Below, in pieces: positions 26,031 to 35,632 of a DNA stretch of 64,000 bases. The DNA lies in NCBI GenBank assembly GCA_947470185.1, contig CANIRZ010000001.1:30013-94012 (forward strand). Direction: 5' to 3'. The notes under the pieces were generated by a model. It was not told the origin of the DNA and made no database searches. It saw nothing but the letters and a program-made list of their open reading frames with translations. The position numbers and the translations under genes were made by a program. Position 1 is the stretch's first letter; every line of letters begins with the position of its first letter. Source of the stretch: Sphingomonadales bacterium (GTDB lineage: Bacteria > Pseudomonadota > Alphaproteobacteria > Sphingomonadales > Sphingomonadaceae).

Positions 26031-27986
26031 ATGGCAGGCATCATGTCCAAAGCCGAACGTCCCGACCAGCCAAACGCGGCCTCCCGCTTTAACGAGGAAA
26101 AGGCGACCTATGCGGTTCGCGGCGCCGACACGCCTGATCTCGACACCGGCATTGCCGCGATCCGCAATGTCCTCAAGACCCTGCCGCTAAAGCCCGGCGT
26201 CTATCGCATGCATGATGCACGCGGCGATGTGCTCTATGTGGGCAAGGCCAGGGCGTTAAAGAACCGGGTCGGCAACTATGTGCAGATCGACCGGATGCCC
26301 AACCGCCTGCGCAGGATGGTGGCGCTGACGCGTTCCATGACTATCGTCACCACCAACAGCGAGGCAGAGGCCCTGTTGCTTGAGGCGCAGTTGATCAAGC
26401 GTTACCGCCCCGCCTACAATGTTCTGTTGCGCGATGATAAAAGCTTTCCCTTCATATTGTTGCGTGCGGACCATAAATTTCCACGCATTCAAAAACATCG
26501 CGGTGCACGGCGGCATAAGGGCCAATATTATGGGCCGTTCGCCAGCGCCGGCTCCGTCAACCAGACGCTGAACGCGCTGGAGAAACTGTTCCTGTTGCGC
26601 AGTTGCTCCGACAGCTTCTTCAACAACCGCGACCGGCCTTGCTTATTGTATCAAATCAAACGGTGTTCGGCGCCGTGCGTCGGGCGTATCGATGACAGCG
26701 CGTACGAAAGCCTTGTCGCCGACGCCAAATCCTTTCTCGACGGCAAATCCTCCGTTGTGCAGGCAAAGCTGGCGCAGGAAATGGAGACCGCCGCCGAAGC
26801 GCTTGATTTCGAACGCGCCGCTATGGTCCGTGACCGGTTAAAGGCGCTGACCTTCATTCAAGGGTCGCAGGCGATTAACGCCCAAGGTGTTGGCGATGCA
26901 GACATATTCGCGCTGGCGCACCGCAATGGCGTAATGGGTATTCAGGCGTTTTTTATCCGTGGTGGGCAGAATTGGGGGCATCGGTCCTTCTTCCCCGCCC
27001 ATGTCGCCGAAATAAGCGAGGATGAAGTGTTCACCAGTTTCCTTGCGCAATTTTATGAAGATGTCCCGCCCGCAAAATGCATTTTTCTGGACAGGCAACT
27101 GACGGAGGCGGATTTGTTGGCGCAGGCGTTGTCCGAACGGGCCGAGCGCAAGATTGAGATTAGCGTGCCGCAACGCGGTGACCGGGTGCGCCTTGTAAAA
27201 CAAGCCACGCGCAACGCCGAAGAAGCGCTCGATCGCAAGCTGGCCGAAAGCACGACGCAGGGCAAATTGCTGCAAGAGGTTGCTGACCTGTTCGAGCTTC
27301 CGGAACCGCCGCGTCGTATCGAAGTATATGACAACAGCCATATTCAAGGGACCAACGCCCTTGGCGCGATGATCGTCGCGGGGCCGGAAGGCTTCATTAA
27401 GGGCCAGTATCGCAAGTTTAACATCAAAAACCCCGACACTGCGCCGGGTGATGACTTCGCCATGATGCGCGAAGTGATGGCGCGGCGCTTTGGCCGGTTG
27501 ATGGCAGACGATGCCGATCAGGAACGCGACGAAAACTGGCCCGACCTCGTCCTGATCGACGGCGGCAAAGGGCAAATGAGTTCCGTTATGCAAATCGTAC
27601 GCGAATTGGGGGTCGAGGATGTTGCCTTTATCGGCATATCCAAGGGCCCCGACCGTCATGCCGGTCGCGAGACATTCCACTTTCCCGATGGCCGCGAGTT
27701 TACGCTGCCCGTCAACGCACCTGTCATGTTCTATTTGCAGCGATTGCGCGATGAGGCGCACCGCTTTGCCATTGGCGCGCACCGTGCCAAGCGCAGCAAG
27801 GCCATTACCGTCAGCCCGCTTGATGAAGTGCCGGGCATTGGCCCGTCACGCAAAAAGGCGTTGCTGATGCATTTTGGCACGGCCCGCGCGGTGCGCAACG
27901 CCAGCCTTGAAGACCTGCAAAAAACGCCGGGTGTGTCCGCCGCCGTCGCGCAAACGGTATATGATTACTATCATAGCAACGGATGA
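26031..27986 (+). CDS. uvrC: Excinuclease ABC subunit C (UvrC)
   Basis: A 651-aa nucleotide-excision-repair nuclease that cuts both sides of a lesion with UvrAB. In order: GIY-YIG 3'-incision domain (GVYRMHDARGDVLYVGKARA, about 56-75), Cys-containing linker (CLLYQIKRCSAPCVG), UVR motif (about 230-265, LDFERAAMVRDRLKAL), RNase H-like 5'-incision domain (VYDNSHIQGTNALGAM), and C-terminal helix-hairpin-helix repeats (VPGIGPSRKKALL and TPGVSAAVAQTVY). The N-terminal 50 residues before the GIY domain are longer than in E. coli. The start could also be the ATG at 26043. Confidence 0.96.
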   Translation: MAGIMSKAERPDQPNAASRFNEEKATYAVRGADTPDLDTGIAAIRNVLKTLPLKPGVYRMHDARGDVLYVGKARALKNRVGNYVQIDRMPNRLRRMVALTRSMTIVTTNSEAEALLLEAQLIKRYRPAYNVLLRDDKSFPFILLRADHKFPRIQKHRGARRHKGQYYGPFASAGSVNQTLNALEKLFLLRSCSDSFFNNRDRPCLLYQIKRCSAPCVGRIDDSAYESLVADAKSFLDGKSSVVQAKLAQEMETAAEALDFERAAMVRDRLKALTFIQGSQAINAQGVGDADIFALAHRNGVMGIQAFFIRGGQNWGHRSFFPAHVAEISEDEVFTSFLAQFYEDVPPAKCIFLDRQLTEADLLAQALSERAERKIEISVPQRGDRVRLVKQATRNAEEALDRKLAESTTQGKLLQEVADLFELPEPPRRIEVYDNSHIQGTNALGAMIVAGPEGFIKGQYRKFNIKNPDTAPGDDFAMMREVMARRFGRLMADDADQERDENWPDLVLIDGGKGQMSSVMQIVRELGVEDVAFIGISKGPDRHAGRETFHFPDGREFTLPVNAPVMFYLQRLRDEAHRFAIGAHRAKRSKAITVSPLDEVPGIGPSRKKALLMHFGTARAVRNASLEDLQKTPGVSAAVAQTVYDYYHSNG

Positions 27987-28041
27987 CTATCGCTTGCAGT
28001 TGTGAATTGGCTGAGTACAAAAGCGCGACAGGGAGAGACAT

Positions 28042-28929
28042 ATGCCAACCGTCCGCGCGAACAATATCGATATCTATTATGAAGAAAGCGGACCTGCCGA
28101 TGCGCCAGTGATCCTGCTCGTCATGGGACTTGGGACGCAGATGATTGCGTGGCCCGAGGATATGATTCAAGGGCTGGTGGCGCAGGGCTTTCGCGTTATC
28201 CATTATGACAATCGCGATGTTGGCCTGTCGCAACGCATGGATGGAGCGCCCGCACCCAATCTGATCTGGACGATGGTCAAGGCGCGCGTTGGCTTGCCGA
28301 CGCGGGCAGCGTACACGCTGACGGACATGATGCAGGACGGTATTGCCTTGCTGGACGCGCTTGGCATAGAAAAGGCGCATATTGCTGGCGCATCAATGGG
28401 TGGCATGATTGTGCAATTGATGGCCGCACATCATCCGGACCGGATATTGACGATGACGTCCATCATGTCCACCAGCGGAAGGGCGGGGCTTCCGGGGCCG
28501 CGCGCCGATATACGCAAGCGGCTGATGGCGCCGCGCCCGTCCAATCCGACGCGCGAACAGGCAGTGCGCTTGGGCGCTGAGTCTCTCGAAACGATTTCCT
28601 ACGCCGATAAGAAACGGCCCAATAGTGCGTTTGCGGATATGGCTGCACGCGCGTTTGACCGGAGTTATTATCCCATCGGTATGAAGCGGCAGCTGCTGGC
28701 GATTATGGCCGACGGTAGCCGCGTAAGCCGCCTGAAAACCATCAATGTGCCGACCTTAGTGGTACATGGCGGCGCTGACCCGCTTGTCCCCAAAGAGGGA
28801 AGCGAAGACATTGCGCGGCTCGTGCCCAATGCGCGTTTGGAGATTATCCCGGAAATGGCCCATGATTTGCCGCCGTCGCAAGTGGGGCGCATGGTTGATC
28901 TGATCGCGGGGCATGCCAAAGCACAATAA
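28042..28929 (+). CDS. Alpha/beta-fold hydrolase
   Basis: A 295-aa serine hydrolase. The oxyanion segment is LLVMGLGTQM, the nucleophile elbow is GASMGG with S118, the acid is probably the Asp in VVHGGADPLVP, and the histidine is in EMAHDLPP. The pattern with YDNRDVGLS (about 55-63) is common in esterases and in aclacinomycin methylesterase-like proteins; the substrate is unknown. GGGAGAG precedes the ATG. It is separated from uvrC by 55 nt. Confidence 0.87.
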   Translation: MPTVRANNIDIYYEESGPADAPVILLVMGLGTQMIAWPEDMIQGLVAQGFRVIHYDNRDVGLSQRMDGAPAPNLIWTMVKARVGLPTRAAYTLTDMMQDGIALLDALGIEKAHIAGASMGGMIVQLMAAHHPDRILTMTSIMSTSGRAGLPGPRADIRKRLMAPRPSNPTREQAVRLGAESLETISYADKKRPNSAFADMAARAFDRSYYPIGMKRQLLAIMADGSRVSRLKTINVPTLVVHGGADPLVPKEGSEDIARLVPNARLEIIPEMAHDLPPSQVGRMVDLIAGHAKAQ

Positions 28930-28991
28930 ATATATGGCGCGCCGCACAGTATATTGATTGCGCCGCACTGCGGGTTCGATACAGACAGCGC

Positions 28992-29303
28992 ATGACAAAC
29001 AATCAGCTATTGCTTGAAGCTATCGCGCTCAAAAAATGTGTCACTGCGGTGTACAATAATGTGGCGATGAAGCTGGCCCCGCATGTCCTCTATTCCAAGC
29101 ACAGCGCCTTGTTCGTGGATGCCGTGATACTGGAAAAAAATGGTGAGCTTCGCCGTGAGAAGAAGTTGGGTGCGTTTCATTTGTCGGGGCTGAACGACCT
29201 CCAGTTGACAGACCAGCCGTTTGCAATCGACGCCTTGTTCGATCCGGCTGCCGAAAAATATCAGGACGCGATGTTATTCGTGGTCGACGCGGACGCAGGA
29301 TAG
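28992..29303 (+). CDS. Hypothetical protein, possibly a lone WYL-like sensor fold
   Basis: A 103-aa soluble protein that I do not recognise for certain. It has ALKKCVTAVYNNVAMKLAPH, then FVDAVILEKNG and KLGAFHLSGLNDLQL. The run of strands and the chemistry of the N-terminal segment recall the WYL ligand-sensing domain of transcription factors, here without any DNA-binding part. It lies between the hydrolase and recO, 37 nt before recO. Confidence 0.6.
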   Translation: MTNNQLLLEAIALKKCVTAVYNNVAMKLAPHVLYSKHSALFVDAVILEKNGELRREKKLGAFHLSGLNDLQLTDQPFAIDALFDPAAEKYQDAMLFVVDADAG

Positions 29304-29340
29304 CACTTCCCCTCACGCCGCAGTCTTGGCATGATGGCGC

Positions 29341-29931
29341 ATGGATATTTCGGCATCTGCCATCATCTGCGCTGTCCGTAACCATGGTGAAACGGGTGCG
29401 ATCGTGCGGGCATTTACGGCGGAGCACGGCATGCTCGCTGGCTATGTGCAAGGCGCGCGCGGGCGGCAGTTGCGGCCGGTCCTTATCCCCGGCAATGTCA
29501 TTAAGGGTGAATGGCGCACCCGCATAGCGGGTCAATTGGCGCGCCTTACGCCCGAACCATTACACAGCCGCGCGCATTTATTGGGCGAGCCGCTGGCGAT
29601 TGCGGCAATTGACTGGGTCACGGCGCTGACGGCGGCTACATTGGCGGAAGGCGTGCCATATCCGCGGGTACACAGCGCTGTTGATGGGTTGCTCTCAGCA
29701 ATTGAGCTTGCCCCTGCGGCACGGGTGTGGGCGGGGGCTGTTGCCCAATATGAGACGCTGTTGCTCGCCGAGCTTGGCTATGCCGAGGACCATGATACCG
29801 ACAGCGCGCCCGTGGCGATGATGGCGCAGACGCGCAAACGTCTGGTGGCGCATGTCCTAGGCGACCGCCGCGCCGACGTGATGGCCGCGCGCGAACGCTT
29901 GGTGGAACGCTTGAAAAGGGCGGTTGCATAA
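29341..29931 (+). CDS. recO: DNA repair protein RecO
   Basis: A 196-aa recombination mediator that anneals ssDNA and loads RecA with RecR. The N-terminal OB fold shows [20 protein letters not shown] and [13 protein letters not shown] (about 29-41). The helical C-terminal half contains [11 protein letters not shown]. It is about 45 residues shorter than E. coli RecO and I see no zinc-binding cysteines; short zinc-free forms occur in the order. Confidence 0.88.
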   Translation: MDISASAIICAVRNHGETGAIVRAFTAEHGMLAGYVQGARGRQLRPVLIPGNVIKGEWRTRIAGQLARLTPEPLHSRAHLLGEPLAIAAIDWVTALTAATLAEGVPYPRVHSAVDGLLSAIELAPAARVWAGAVAQYETLLLAELGYAEDHDTDSAPVAMMAQTRKRLVAHVLGDRRADVMAARERLVERLKRAVA

Positions 29932-29969
29932 GCCCGCTGCTATTGGCAGGGGAGGGATAAAGTTTGGCC

Positions 29970-30042
29970 TGTCACCCTGAACTCGTTTCAGGGTCTTAAT
30001 CCAGCTTTGAAAGTAAGATGCTGAAACGAGTTCAGCATGACA
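29970..30042. repeat. Paired palindromic repeat (REP/MITE-like) between recO and leuB
   Basis: The left arm TGTCACCCTGAACTCGTTTC (from 29970) is an inverted copy of the right arm ending GAGTTCAGCATGACA (to 30042), with only the few bases at the stem edges differing. Each arm is also a hairpin by itself: CCTGAA/TTTCAGG on the left, GCTGAA/TTCAGC on the right. This form, two facing palindromes with a short spacer, is a widespread intergenic repeat in sphingomonad genomes. Confidence 0.75.
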
Positions 30043-30058
30043 AGAAAGTTTTATACGG

Positions 30059-31111
30059 ATGTCTATGCTTATTGCCTTGTTACCCGGGGACGGAATCGGC
30101 CCCGAAGTCATTACCGAAGCTCGGCGCGTGCTGGATGCGTTGCGCATAGATGGACTGACGTTTGAAGAAGCGCTCGTGGGTGGTGCGGCCTATAAGGCGA
30201 CGGGCCATCCTTTGCCTGCGGATACGCTGGCCCTCGCCAAGCGCGCCGACGCGATTTTGTTTGGCGCCGTGGGCGACCCCGATTGCGACGCGCTGGAACG
30301 CCATCTGCGCCCTGAACAGGCTATCTTGGGCTTGCGCAAGGAACTGTCCTTGTTCGCCAACTTGCGCCCAGCCACTTTGTTTCCCGAGCTTGCCGACGCA
30401 AGTGCGCTTCGGCCGGAGGTGGCCACGCAAATCGATATGATCATCATCCGCGAATTGAACGGCGACGTCTATTTTGGGGAAAAAGGCATGCGCAAAACTG
30501 CCGATGGCAAGCGGGAAGGCTATGACATCATGTCCTATAATGAGGATGAGGTGCGCCGCATCGCCCGCGTCGGTTTTGAAACCGCCATGGCGCGCGGCAA
30601 GAAACTCTGCTCGGTGGACAAGGCTAATGTGCTTGAGACGTCGCAATTGTGGCGCGATGTTGTGATCGAAACCCATGTCGAATATCCCGAAGTTGCGTTG
30701 AGCCATATGTATGTCGACAATTGCGCGATGCAGCTGGTGCGCAACCCTGGCCAGTTTGATGTCATCGTCACGGGCAATTTGTTCGGCGACATCTTGTCCG
30801 ATCAGGCAAGCATGTGCGCGGGTTCCATTGGTATGTTGCCCAGCGCGTCCTTGGATGCCGCGCAAAAGGGTCTGTATGAGCCTATTCACGGCAGTGCGCC
30901 CGATATCGCGGGGCAGGGCAAGGCCAACCCACTCGCCACCATATTATCCGCTGCGATGATGCTGCGATACTCGCTTGGCCTGGCGGAGCATGCCGACCGT
31001 ATCGAAGCCGCTGTGGCCAAGGCACTTGCCGCAGGTGCACGTTCGCCTGACCTTGGCGGCAGCCACTCAACCCGCGAAATGGGTGATGCGGTTCTTGCTG
31101 CCTTGACCTGA
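30059..31111 (+). CDS. leuB: 3-isopropylmalate dehydrogenase
   Basis: A 350-aa NAD+-dependent beta-decarboxylating dehydrogenase of leucine synthesis. Motifs are [11 protein letters not shown] (about 7-17), [14 protein letters not shown], the loop REL(N)[24 protein letters not shown] with the catalytic Lys/Asn, and the metal/NAD region [24 protein letters not shown] plus [18 protein letters not shown]. The length is normal. Its start lies 17 nt past the repeat at 29970-30042. Confidence 0.97.
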   Translation: MSMLIALLPGDGIGPEVITEARRVLDALRIDGLTFEEALVGGAAYKATGHPLPADTLALAKRADAILFGAVGDPDCDALERHLRPEQAILGLRKELSLFANLRPATLFPELADASALRPEVATQIDMIIIRELNGDVYFGEKGMRKTADGKREGYDIMSYNEDEVRRIARVGFETAMARGKKLCSVDKANVLETSQLWRDVVIETHVEYPEVALSHMYVDNCAMQLVRNPGQFDVIVTGNLFGDILSDQASMCAGSIGMLPSASLDAAQKGLYEPIHGSAPDIAGQGKANPLATILSAAMMLRYSLGLAEHADRIEAAVAKALAAGARSPDLGGSHSTREMGDAVLAALT

Positions 31112-31138
31112 GCCCCCCACTCCACGAAAAGCGAACAC

Positions 31139-32347
31139 ATGAAGAAAACTACAGGCCAGAATCGCGAAATTACGAAGCATTGGCGACCCGCCACCCAAGC
31201 GGTGCGTGGCGGCACATGGCGCAGCGAGCATGGCGAGACGTCTGAAGCGTTGTTCCTGTCGTCGGGCTTTACCTATGACGATGCGGAAACCGTTGCGGCC
31301 CGCTTTGCTGGTGAACAAGACGGCATGACCTATTCGCGGTTGCAAAACCCGACTGTCCAGATGCTCGAAGAACGCATTGCGCTGATGGAAGGGGCCGAAG
31401 CCTGCCGCGCGCAAGCCACGGGCATGGCCGCCATGACAACGGCGTTATTGTGCCAGTTACAAATGGGTGACCATGTTGTCGCCGCGCGCGCGGCCTTTGG
31501 CTCATGCCGTTGGCTGACCGACAATTTGCTTCCCAAATGGGGCATCAGCACGACCACGATAGACAGCCGCGACAATGATGCGTGGAAGGCGGCGATTCAG
31601 CCGAATACGAAAGTGTTCTTCTTTGAAACGCCTGCCAACCCGACGATGGACATTGTCGACATGGCCTATGTCTGCGGGCTGGCGAAGGAACACGGGATCA
31701 CCACGGTGGTCGACAATGCCTTTGCGACTAGCGTGCTGCAGCGCCCGATGGACTTTGGCGCCGACGTTGTTGCCTATAGCGCGACGAAGTTGATGGACGG
31801 GCAGGGCCGCGTTCTGGCCGGCGCAGTGTGCGGCTCGCAACAATGGATCGATGACGTGCTTTTGCCATTTCAACGCAACACGGGACCCAATTTGTCACCC
31901 TTCAACGCTTGGGTGGTGCATAAAGGGCTTGAGACGTTGGAACTGCGCGCCATGCGGCAGTCGGAGAATGCGCTTAAGGTTGGTAGATTCCTTGAGGCGC
32001 GGGTGCCGCACATCATGCACCCCGGGCTTGAAAGCCATCCGCAACATACACTCGCGATGCAGCAGATGAAGGCATGCGGCCCGATCTTTGCGTTTTCCGT
32101 AGATGGAGGCCGCAAGCAAGCGCATGCCTTGCTCAATGGGCTGCAGTTGATCGACATCTCGAACAACATTGGCGATGCGCGCAGCCTGATGTGCCACCCC
32201 GCGTCATCGACGCACCATGGCATGGGCCCCGAAGCCCGCGAAGCCATGGGCGTGGGCGAAGGCTTGATCCGGATCAACGTTGGTTTGGAAGACCCTGCAG
32301 ATTTAATCGAAGACCTTGATCAGGCTTTGAAGGCAGCGGGTTTATGA
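31139..32347 (+). CDS. metZ: O-succinylhomoserine sulfhydrylase (MetZ)
   Basis: A 402-aa Cys/Met-metabolism PLP enzyme that makes homocysteine from O-succinylhomoserine and sulfide. The PLP lysine is K217 in YSATKLMDGQGRVLAGAV, a sequence typical of MetZ rather than MetB or cystathionine lyase. TYSRLQNPTVQMLEERI and FFETPANPTMDIVD are family blocks. It overlaps the next gene, apaG, by 4 nt. Confidence 0.93.
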   Translation: MKKTTGQNREITKHWRPATQAVRGGTWRSEHGETSEALFLSSGFTYDDAETVAARFAGEQDGMTYSRLQNPTVQMLEERIALMEGAEACRAQATGMAAMTTALLCQLQMGDHVVAARAAFGSCRWLTDNLLPKWGISTTTIDSRDNDAWKAAIQPNTKVFFFETPANPTMDIVDMAYVCGLAKEHGITTVVDNAFATSVLQRPMDFGADVVAYSATKLMDGQGRVLAGAVCGSQQWIDDVLLPFQRNTGPNLSPFNAWVVHKGLETLELRAMRQSENALKVGRFLEARVPHIMHPGLESHPQHTLAMQQMKACGPIFAFSVDGGRKQAHALLNGLQLIDISNNIGDARSLMCHPASSTHHGMGPEAREAMGVGEGLIRINVGLEDPADLIEDLDQALKAAGL

Positions 32348-32754
32348 CCAGCATCCTGGATGCATTCTTTGCGATCAGCGCCACCACCGATGGCATTACC
32401 GTGCGCGTATCGCCGAATTTTTTAGAGGAGCAATCCACGCCAGCCCAAGGGCGTTGGTTCTGGTCCTACCATATCCGCATCGAAAATGGCGGTGCAGAAT
32501 CGGTGCAGTTGATGACACGGCACTGGCGGATTACCGATGGCCGCGGCACGATAAGCCATGTTGATGGTGACGGCGTTGTTGGTGAACAGCCACTTCTTCT
32601 CCCTGGTGAAAGCCATGATTATGTCTCCGGCTGCCCGCTGCCGACCCCCAGCGGCATGATGGAAGGGCAATATCGCTTCGTACGCGAAGACGGCACGACA
32701 TTCCTTGCGGAGATTCCGCGGTTCACACTGGTGGCACCGGCCACGGCACGATGA
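32344..32754 (+). CDS. apaG: ApaG-domain protein
   Basis: A 136-aa single-domain beta-sandwich protein. Markers are GRWFWSYHIRIEN, LMTRHWRITDG, HVDGDGVVGEQPLLLPGES and GCPLPTPSGMMEGQY. ApaG is often annotated as Co2+/Mg2+ efflux protein, though its function is not settled. Its ATG overlaps the metZ stop, and a LysR gene follows 10 nt later. Confidence 0.94.
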   Translation: MTSILDAFFAISATTDGITVRVSPNFLEEQSTPAQGRWFWSYHIRIENGGAESVQLMTRHWRITDGRGTISHVDGDGVVGEQPLLLPGESHDYVSGCPLPTPSGMMEGQYRFVREDGTTFLAEIPRFTLVAPATAR

Positions 32755-32764
32755 GCATGCAGCG

Positions 32765-33556
32765 ATGAAGCGCACGCATCTCCCCTTGAACGGTTTGCGC
32801 GTGCTGGACGCAGCGGCCCGCCATTTAAGCTTTACGAAGGCTGCGGACGAGCTTGCCGTGACGCCAGCAGCCGTAGGGCAACAGATACGCGCGCTTGAAG
32901 ATATGTTGGGCGTTGTCCTGTTCCGCCGTACCCCCAAAGGGCTTGAGCTCACAGACGAGGCCGCAAATGGCCTTGATGCCTTGCGCGCAGGGTTTCTTCA
33001 GTTCGAAGAATCGGTTCGCGCGATGCAGGCGGGGCAATCGTCCAATGCGCTTACCATCGCCGCGCCGCGTGATTTTACCGCCAAATGGCTGGCCGGCCGG
33101 CTGGCGATCTTTAGCAAGGCGAACCCCGACACGCGATTCACGTTGGTCGCTGCGGACGAAGATGTGGATTTTACCGAGGCCAATCTCGACCTCGCCATCC
33201 GCCTGACAACGGGCCCCGGCGAACATGAGGGCGTTCGGCTTGCAGCGGGAGCGTATGTCACCGTTGCCGCGCCAGAGGGCGGGGCAGAAACACCAATCAG
33301 CTGGCCCAATTGTCCTGTAGTCGATGGGGTTGCGGCCTTGCGCCTCGCCGATGCTGGCCTGGCCATTGAGGCTGCCGCGATCGGGTTGGGCAAGGCAACC
33401 GTTCCGCTTCTGCTTGCCGAGGCCGATTTGGCGAGCGGCAAAGTCCGCGCTACGGACAATGCGCGGGAAAGCGATGAAGCTTACTGGCTACTCGCCCCCT
33501 TGCCACAATGGCGCCAGAAAAAGGTGAAGGCGTTGGTTGAGGCATTGACGGGGTAA
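32765..33556 (+). CDS. LysR-family transcriptional regulator, GcvA-like
   Basis: A 263-aa regulator. I chose the ATG at 32765; an upstream in-frame start at 32705 would overlap apaG. The helix-turn-helix is in the first 65 residues (GLRVLDAAARHLSFTKAADE, AVGQQIRALEDMLGVVLFRR). The effector domain is shorter than usual. The N-terminal sequence, with PLNGLRVLDAAARH, is typical of GcvA/AmpR types. No divergent gene marks its target; the co-oriented leuB-metZ-apaG cluster may be coincidental. Confidence 0.88.
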   Translation: MKRTHLPLNGLRVLDAAARHLSFTKAADELAVTPAAVGQQIRALEDMLGVVLFRRTPKGLELTDEAANGLDALRAGFLQFEESVRAMQAGQSSNALTIAAPRDFTAKWLAGRLAIFSKANPDTRFTLVAADEDVDFTEANLDLAIRLTTGPGEHEGVRLAAGAYVTVAAPEGGAETPISWPNCPVVDGVAALRLADAGLAIEAAAIGLGKATVPLLLAEADLASGKVRATDNARESDEAYWLLAPLPQWRQKKVKALVEALTG

Positions 33557-33571
33557 GAAACTACCTCCGTC

Positions 33572-35560
33572 TTAAGCGTCAATCGTGTCTTCATCTAGCT
33601 GCGCGGCGTTTTCTTGGATGAAGTTGAACCGGTGCTCCGGATTTTTGCCCATCAGGCGGTCGACCAAATCGTTCACCATGGCGCGGCGTTCATATTCATG
33701 CGGCAAAGTGATGCGGATCAGCGATCGGGTCGCTGGATCCATCGTCGTTTCTTTCAACTGGTTGGGGTTCATTTCGCCCAATCCCTTGAAGCGGCCAACA
33801 TCGACCTTTTTGCCCTTGAACACGGTCGCTTCCAATTCGGCGCGATGGGCGTCGTCGGCGGCGTAAACGCTTTGGCTGCCATGCGTCAGGCGGTATAGCG
33901 GTGGGCGGGCGAGGAACAGATGTCCAGCCTTCACAATTTCCGCCATCTCCTGAAAGAAGAATGTCATCAGCAAGGTTGCGATATGCGCGCCATCGACATC
34001 GGCGTCGGTCATGATGATGATGCGTTCATAGCGCAGATTGTCGGGGTTACAGTCCTTGCGTATGCCACAGCCAAGCGCGAGTTGGAGATCGGCGATTTCA
34101 TTGTTCGCGCGGATCTTCTCGGCGGTGGCGGAAGCAACGTTCAGGATTTTACCCCGGATCGGCAAAATCGCCTGCGTCTTGCGGTTGCGCGCTTGCTTGG
34201 CGCTGCCGCCTGCGCTGTCGCCTTCGACGATGAACAATTCGGTGCCGGTGGGGTCATCCGAAGCACAATCGGTAAGCTTGCCAGGCAAGCGGACCTTGCG
34301 CCCTGAGGTCGCGGTTTTGCGCTTCACTTCGCGCTCCGCTTTCCGGCGCAGGCGGTCGTCTACTTTCTCAAGAATGAAGCCCATCAACGCCTTGCCGCGT
34401 TCCATATTGCCGGCAAGATAATGGTCGAAATGGTCACGCACGGCGTTTTCGACAAGCCGCGTGGCTTCAGGCGAGGTCAGCCGGTCCTTGGTCTGGCTTT
34501 GGAATTGCGGGTTGCGGATGAACACCGACAGCATCAACTCGGCTTCGTTGAAGATATCCTCCGCGGAAATCTGCGCTGCCTTTTTCTGGCCAATCAATTC
34601 ACCAAAGGCGCGCAATCCCTTTGTAAGCGCCGCGCGCACGCCCGCTTCATGCGTACCGCCATCGGGCGTGGGGATGGTGTTACAATACCAGCTATAGGCA
34701 CCGTCCGAATATAAGGGCCATGAAATCGCCCATTCAACACGCCCTTGCGCGTCGGGAAAATCCTGCGTTCCGGCGAAGAATTCGGTTGTGGCGCATGCGC
34801 GTGTACCAAGCTGCTCGCGCAAATGATCGGACAGACCGCCGGGGAATTGGAACACCGCTTCGGCAGGCACATCTGCGCTGGCCAGTTCCGCATCGCAGCG
34901 CCAACGAATTTCCACGCCCGCAAATAAATAGGCTTTTGACCGCGCAAGGCGGAACAGGCGCGCAGGCTTAAACTTCGCGTCCGCACCAAAAATTTCGGGA
35001 TCGGGGGTAAACGCAATCGTCGTACCGCGCCGGTTGGGAGTCGGGCCCAGCTCCTCCAGCTTGCCCACCGGATGCCCTTGGGCAAAGCGTTGGCGATATA
35101 ATTGCTTATTGCGCGCCACTTCAACCAAAGTGTCGATCGACAAGGCATTGACAACCGACACACCAACACCGTGCAAACCACCTGAGGTTGCATAGGCCTT
35201 GTCCGTGAACTTCCCGCCGGAGTGCAATGTGGTCAATATGACCTCAAGCGCGGATTTATCAGGGAATTTAGGATGGGGGTCGACGGGAATACCGCGCCCA
35301 TTGTCGGTGATGGTTAGTCGGTTGCCAACGCCCAAATGCACTTCAATTCGGCTGGCATGGCCGGCCACAGCCTCATCCATGGAGTTGTCGAGTACTTCTG
35401 AGGCAAGGTGATGCAGTGCCCTTTCGTCGATGCCGCCAATATACATTCCGGGACGACGGCGAACCGGCTCAAGTCCCTCCAGCACTTCAATCGCTGAAGC
35501 GGTATAATCATTGGATGCGGCGGTTGCGGCTGCGCTCCCGCCAAACAGGTCATCGGTCAT
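33572..35560 (-). CDS. parE: DNA topoisomerase IV subunit B (ParE)
   Basis: A 662-aa GHKL ATPase and TOPRIM subunit that, with ParC, decatenates daughter chromosomes. The start at MTDDLFGG (35560) is preferred over an in-frame one 12 codons earlier. ATP-site motifs are RRRPGMYIGG (about 34-43), EVLDNSMDEA, TDNGRGIPVD and GGLHGVGVSVVNAL. The TOPRIM core is ELFIVEGDSAGGSAKQARNR, followed by TDADVDGAHI. The C-terminus ends ENAAQLDEDTIDA. ParC is elsewhere. Confidence 0.95.
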   Translation of the reverse strand: MTDDLFGGSAAATAASNDYTASAIEVLEGLEPVRRRPGMYIGGIDERALHHLASEVLDNSMDEAVAGHASRIEVHLGVGNRLTITDNGRGIPVDPHPKFPDKSALEVILTTLHSGGKFTDKAYATSGGLHGVGVSVVNALSIDTLVEVARNKQLYRQRFAQGHPVGKLEELGPTPNRRGTTIAFTPDPEIFGADAKFKPARLFRLARSKAYLFAGVEIRWRCDAELASADVPAEAVFQFPGGLSDHLREQLGTRACATTEFFAGTQDFPDAQGRVEWAISWPLYSDGAYSWYCNTIPTPDGGTHEAGVRAALTKGLRAFGELIGQKKAAQISAEDIFNEAELMLSVFIRNPQFQSQTKDRLTSPEATRLVENAVRDHFDHYLAGNMERGKALMGFILEKVDDRLRRKAEREVKRKTATSGRKVRLPGKLTDCASDDPTGTELFIVEGDSAGGSAKQARNRKTQAILPIRGKILNVASATAEKIRANNEIADLQLALGCGIRKDCNPDNLRYERIIIMTDADVDGAHIATLLMTFFFQEMAEIVKAGHLFLARPPLYRLTHGSQSVYAADDAHRAELEATVFKGKKVDVGRFKGLGEMNPNQLKETTMDPATRSLIRITLPHEYERRAMVNDLVDRLMGKNPEHRFNFIQENAAQLDEDTIDA

Positions 35561-35632
35561 AGATATGCTATAGGCGCGGGAGAGTCGGCGGCGCAACAGC
35601 CGAACGATACTCGGCTGTGGAAATAAACCGGA

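Noticed and set aside
26838-27782. Minus-strand frame of 314 codons inside uvrC
   Set aside because: uvrC is unmistakable on the plus strand; the antisense frame has no motif or ribosome site.
28930-28991. Short direct repeat GCGCCGCAC near the start of the 103-aa gene
   Set aside because: Two 9-bp copies in a GC-rich spacer are expected by chance, with no further structure.
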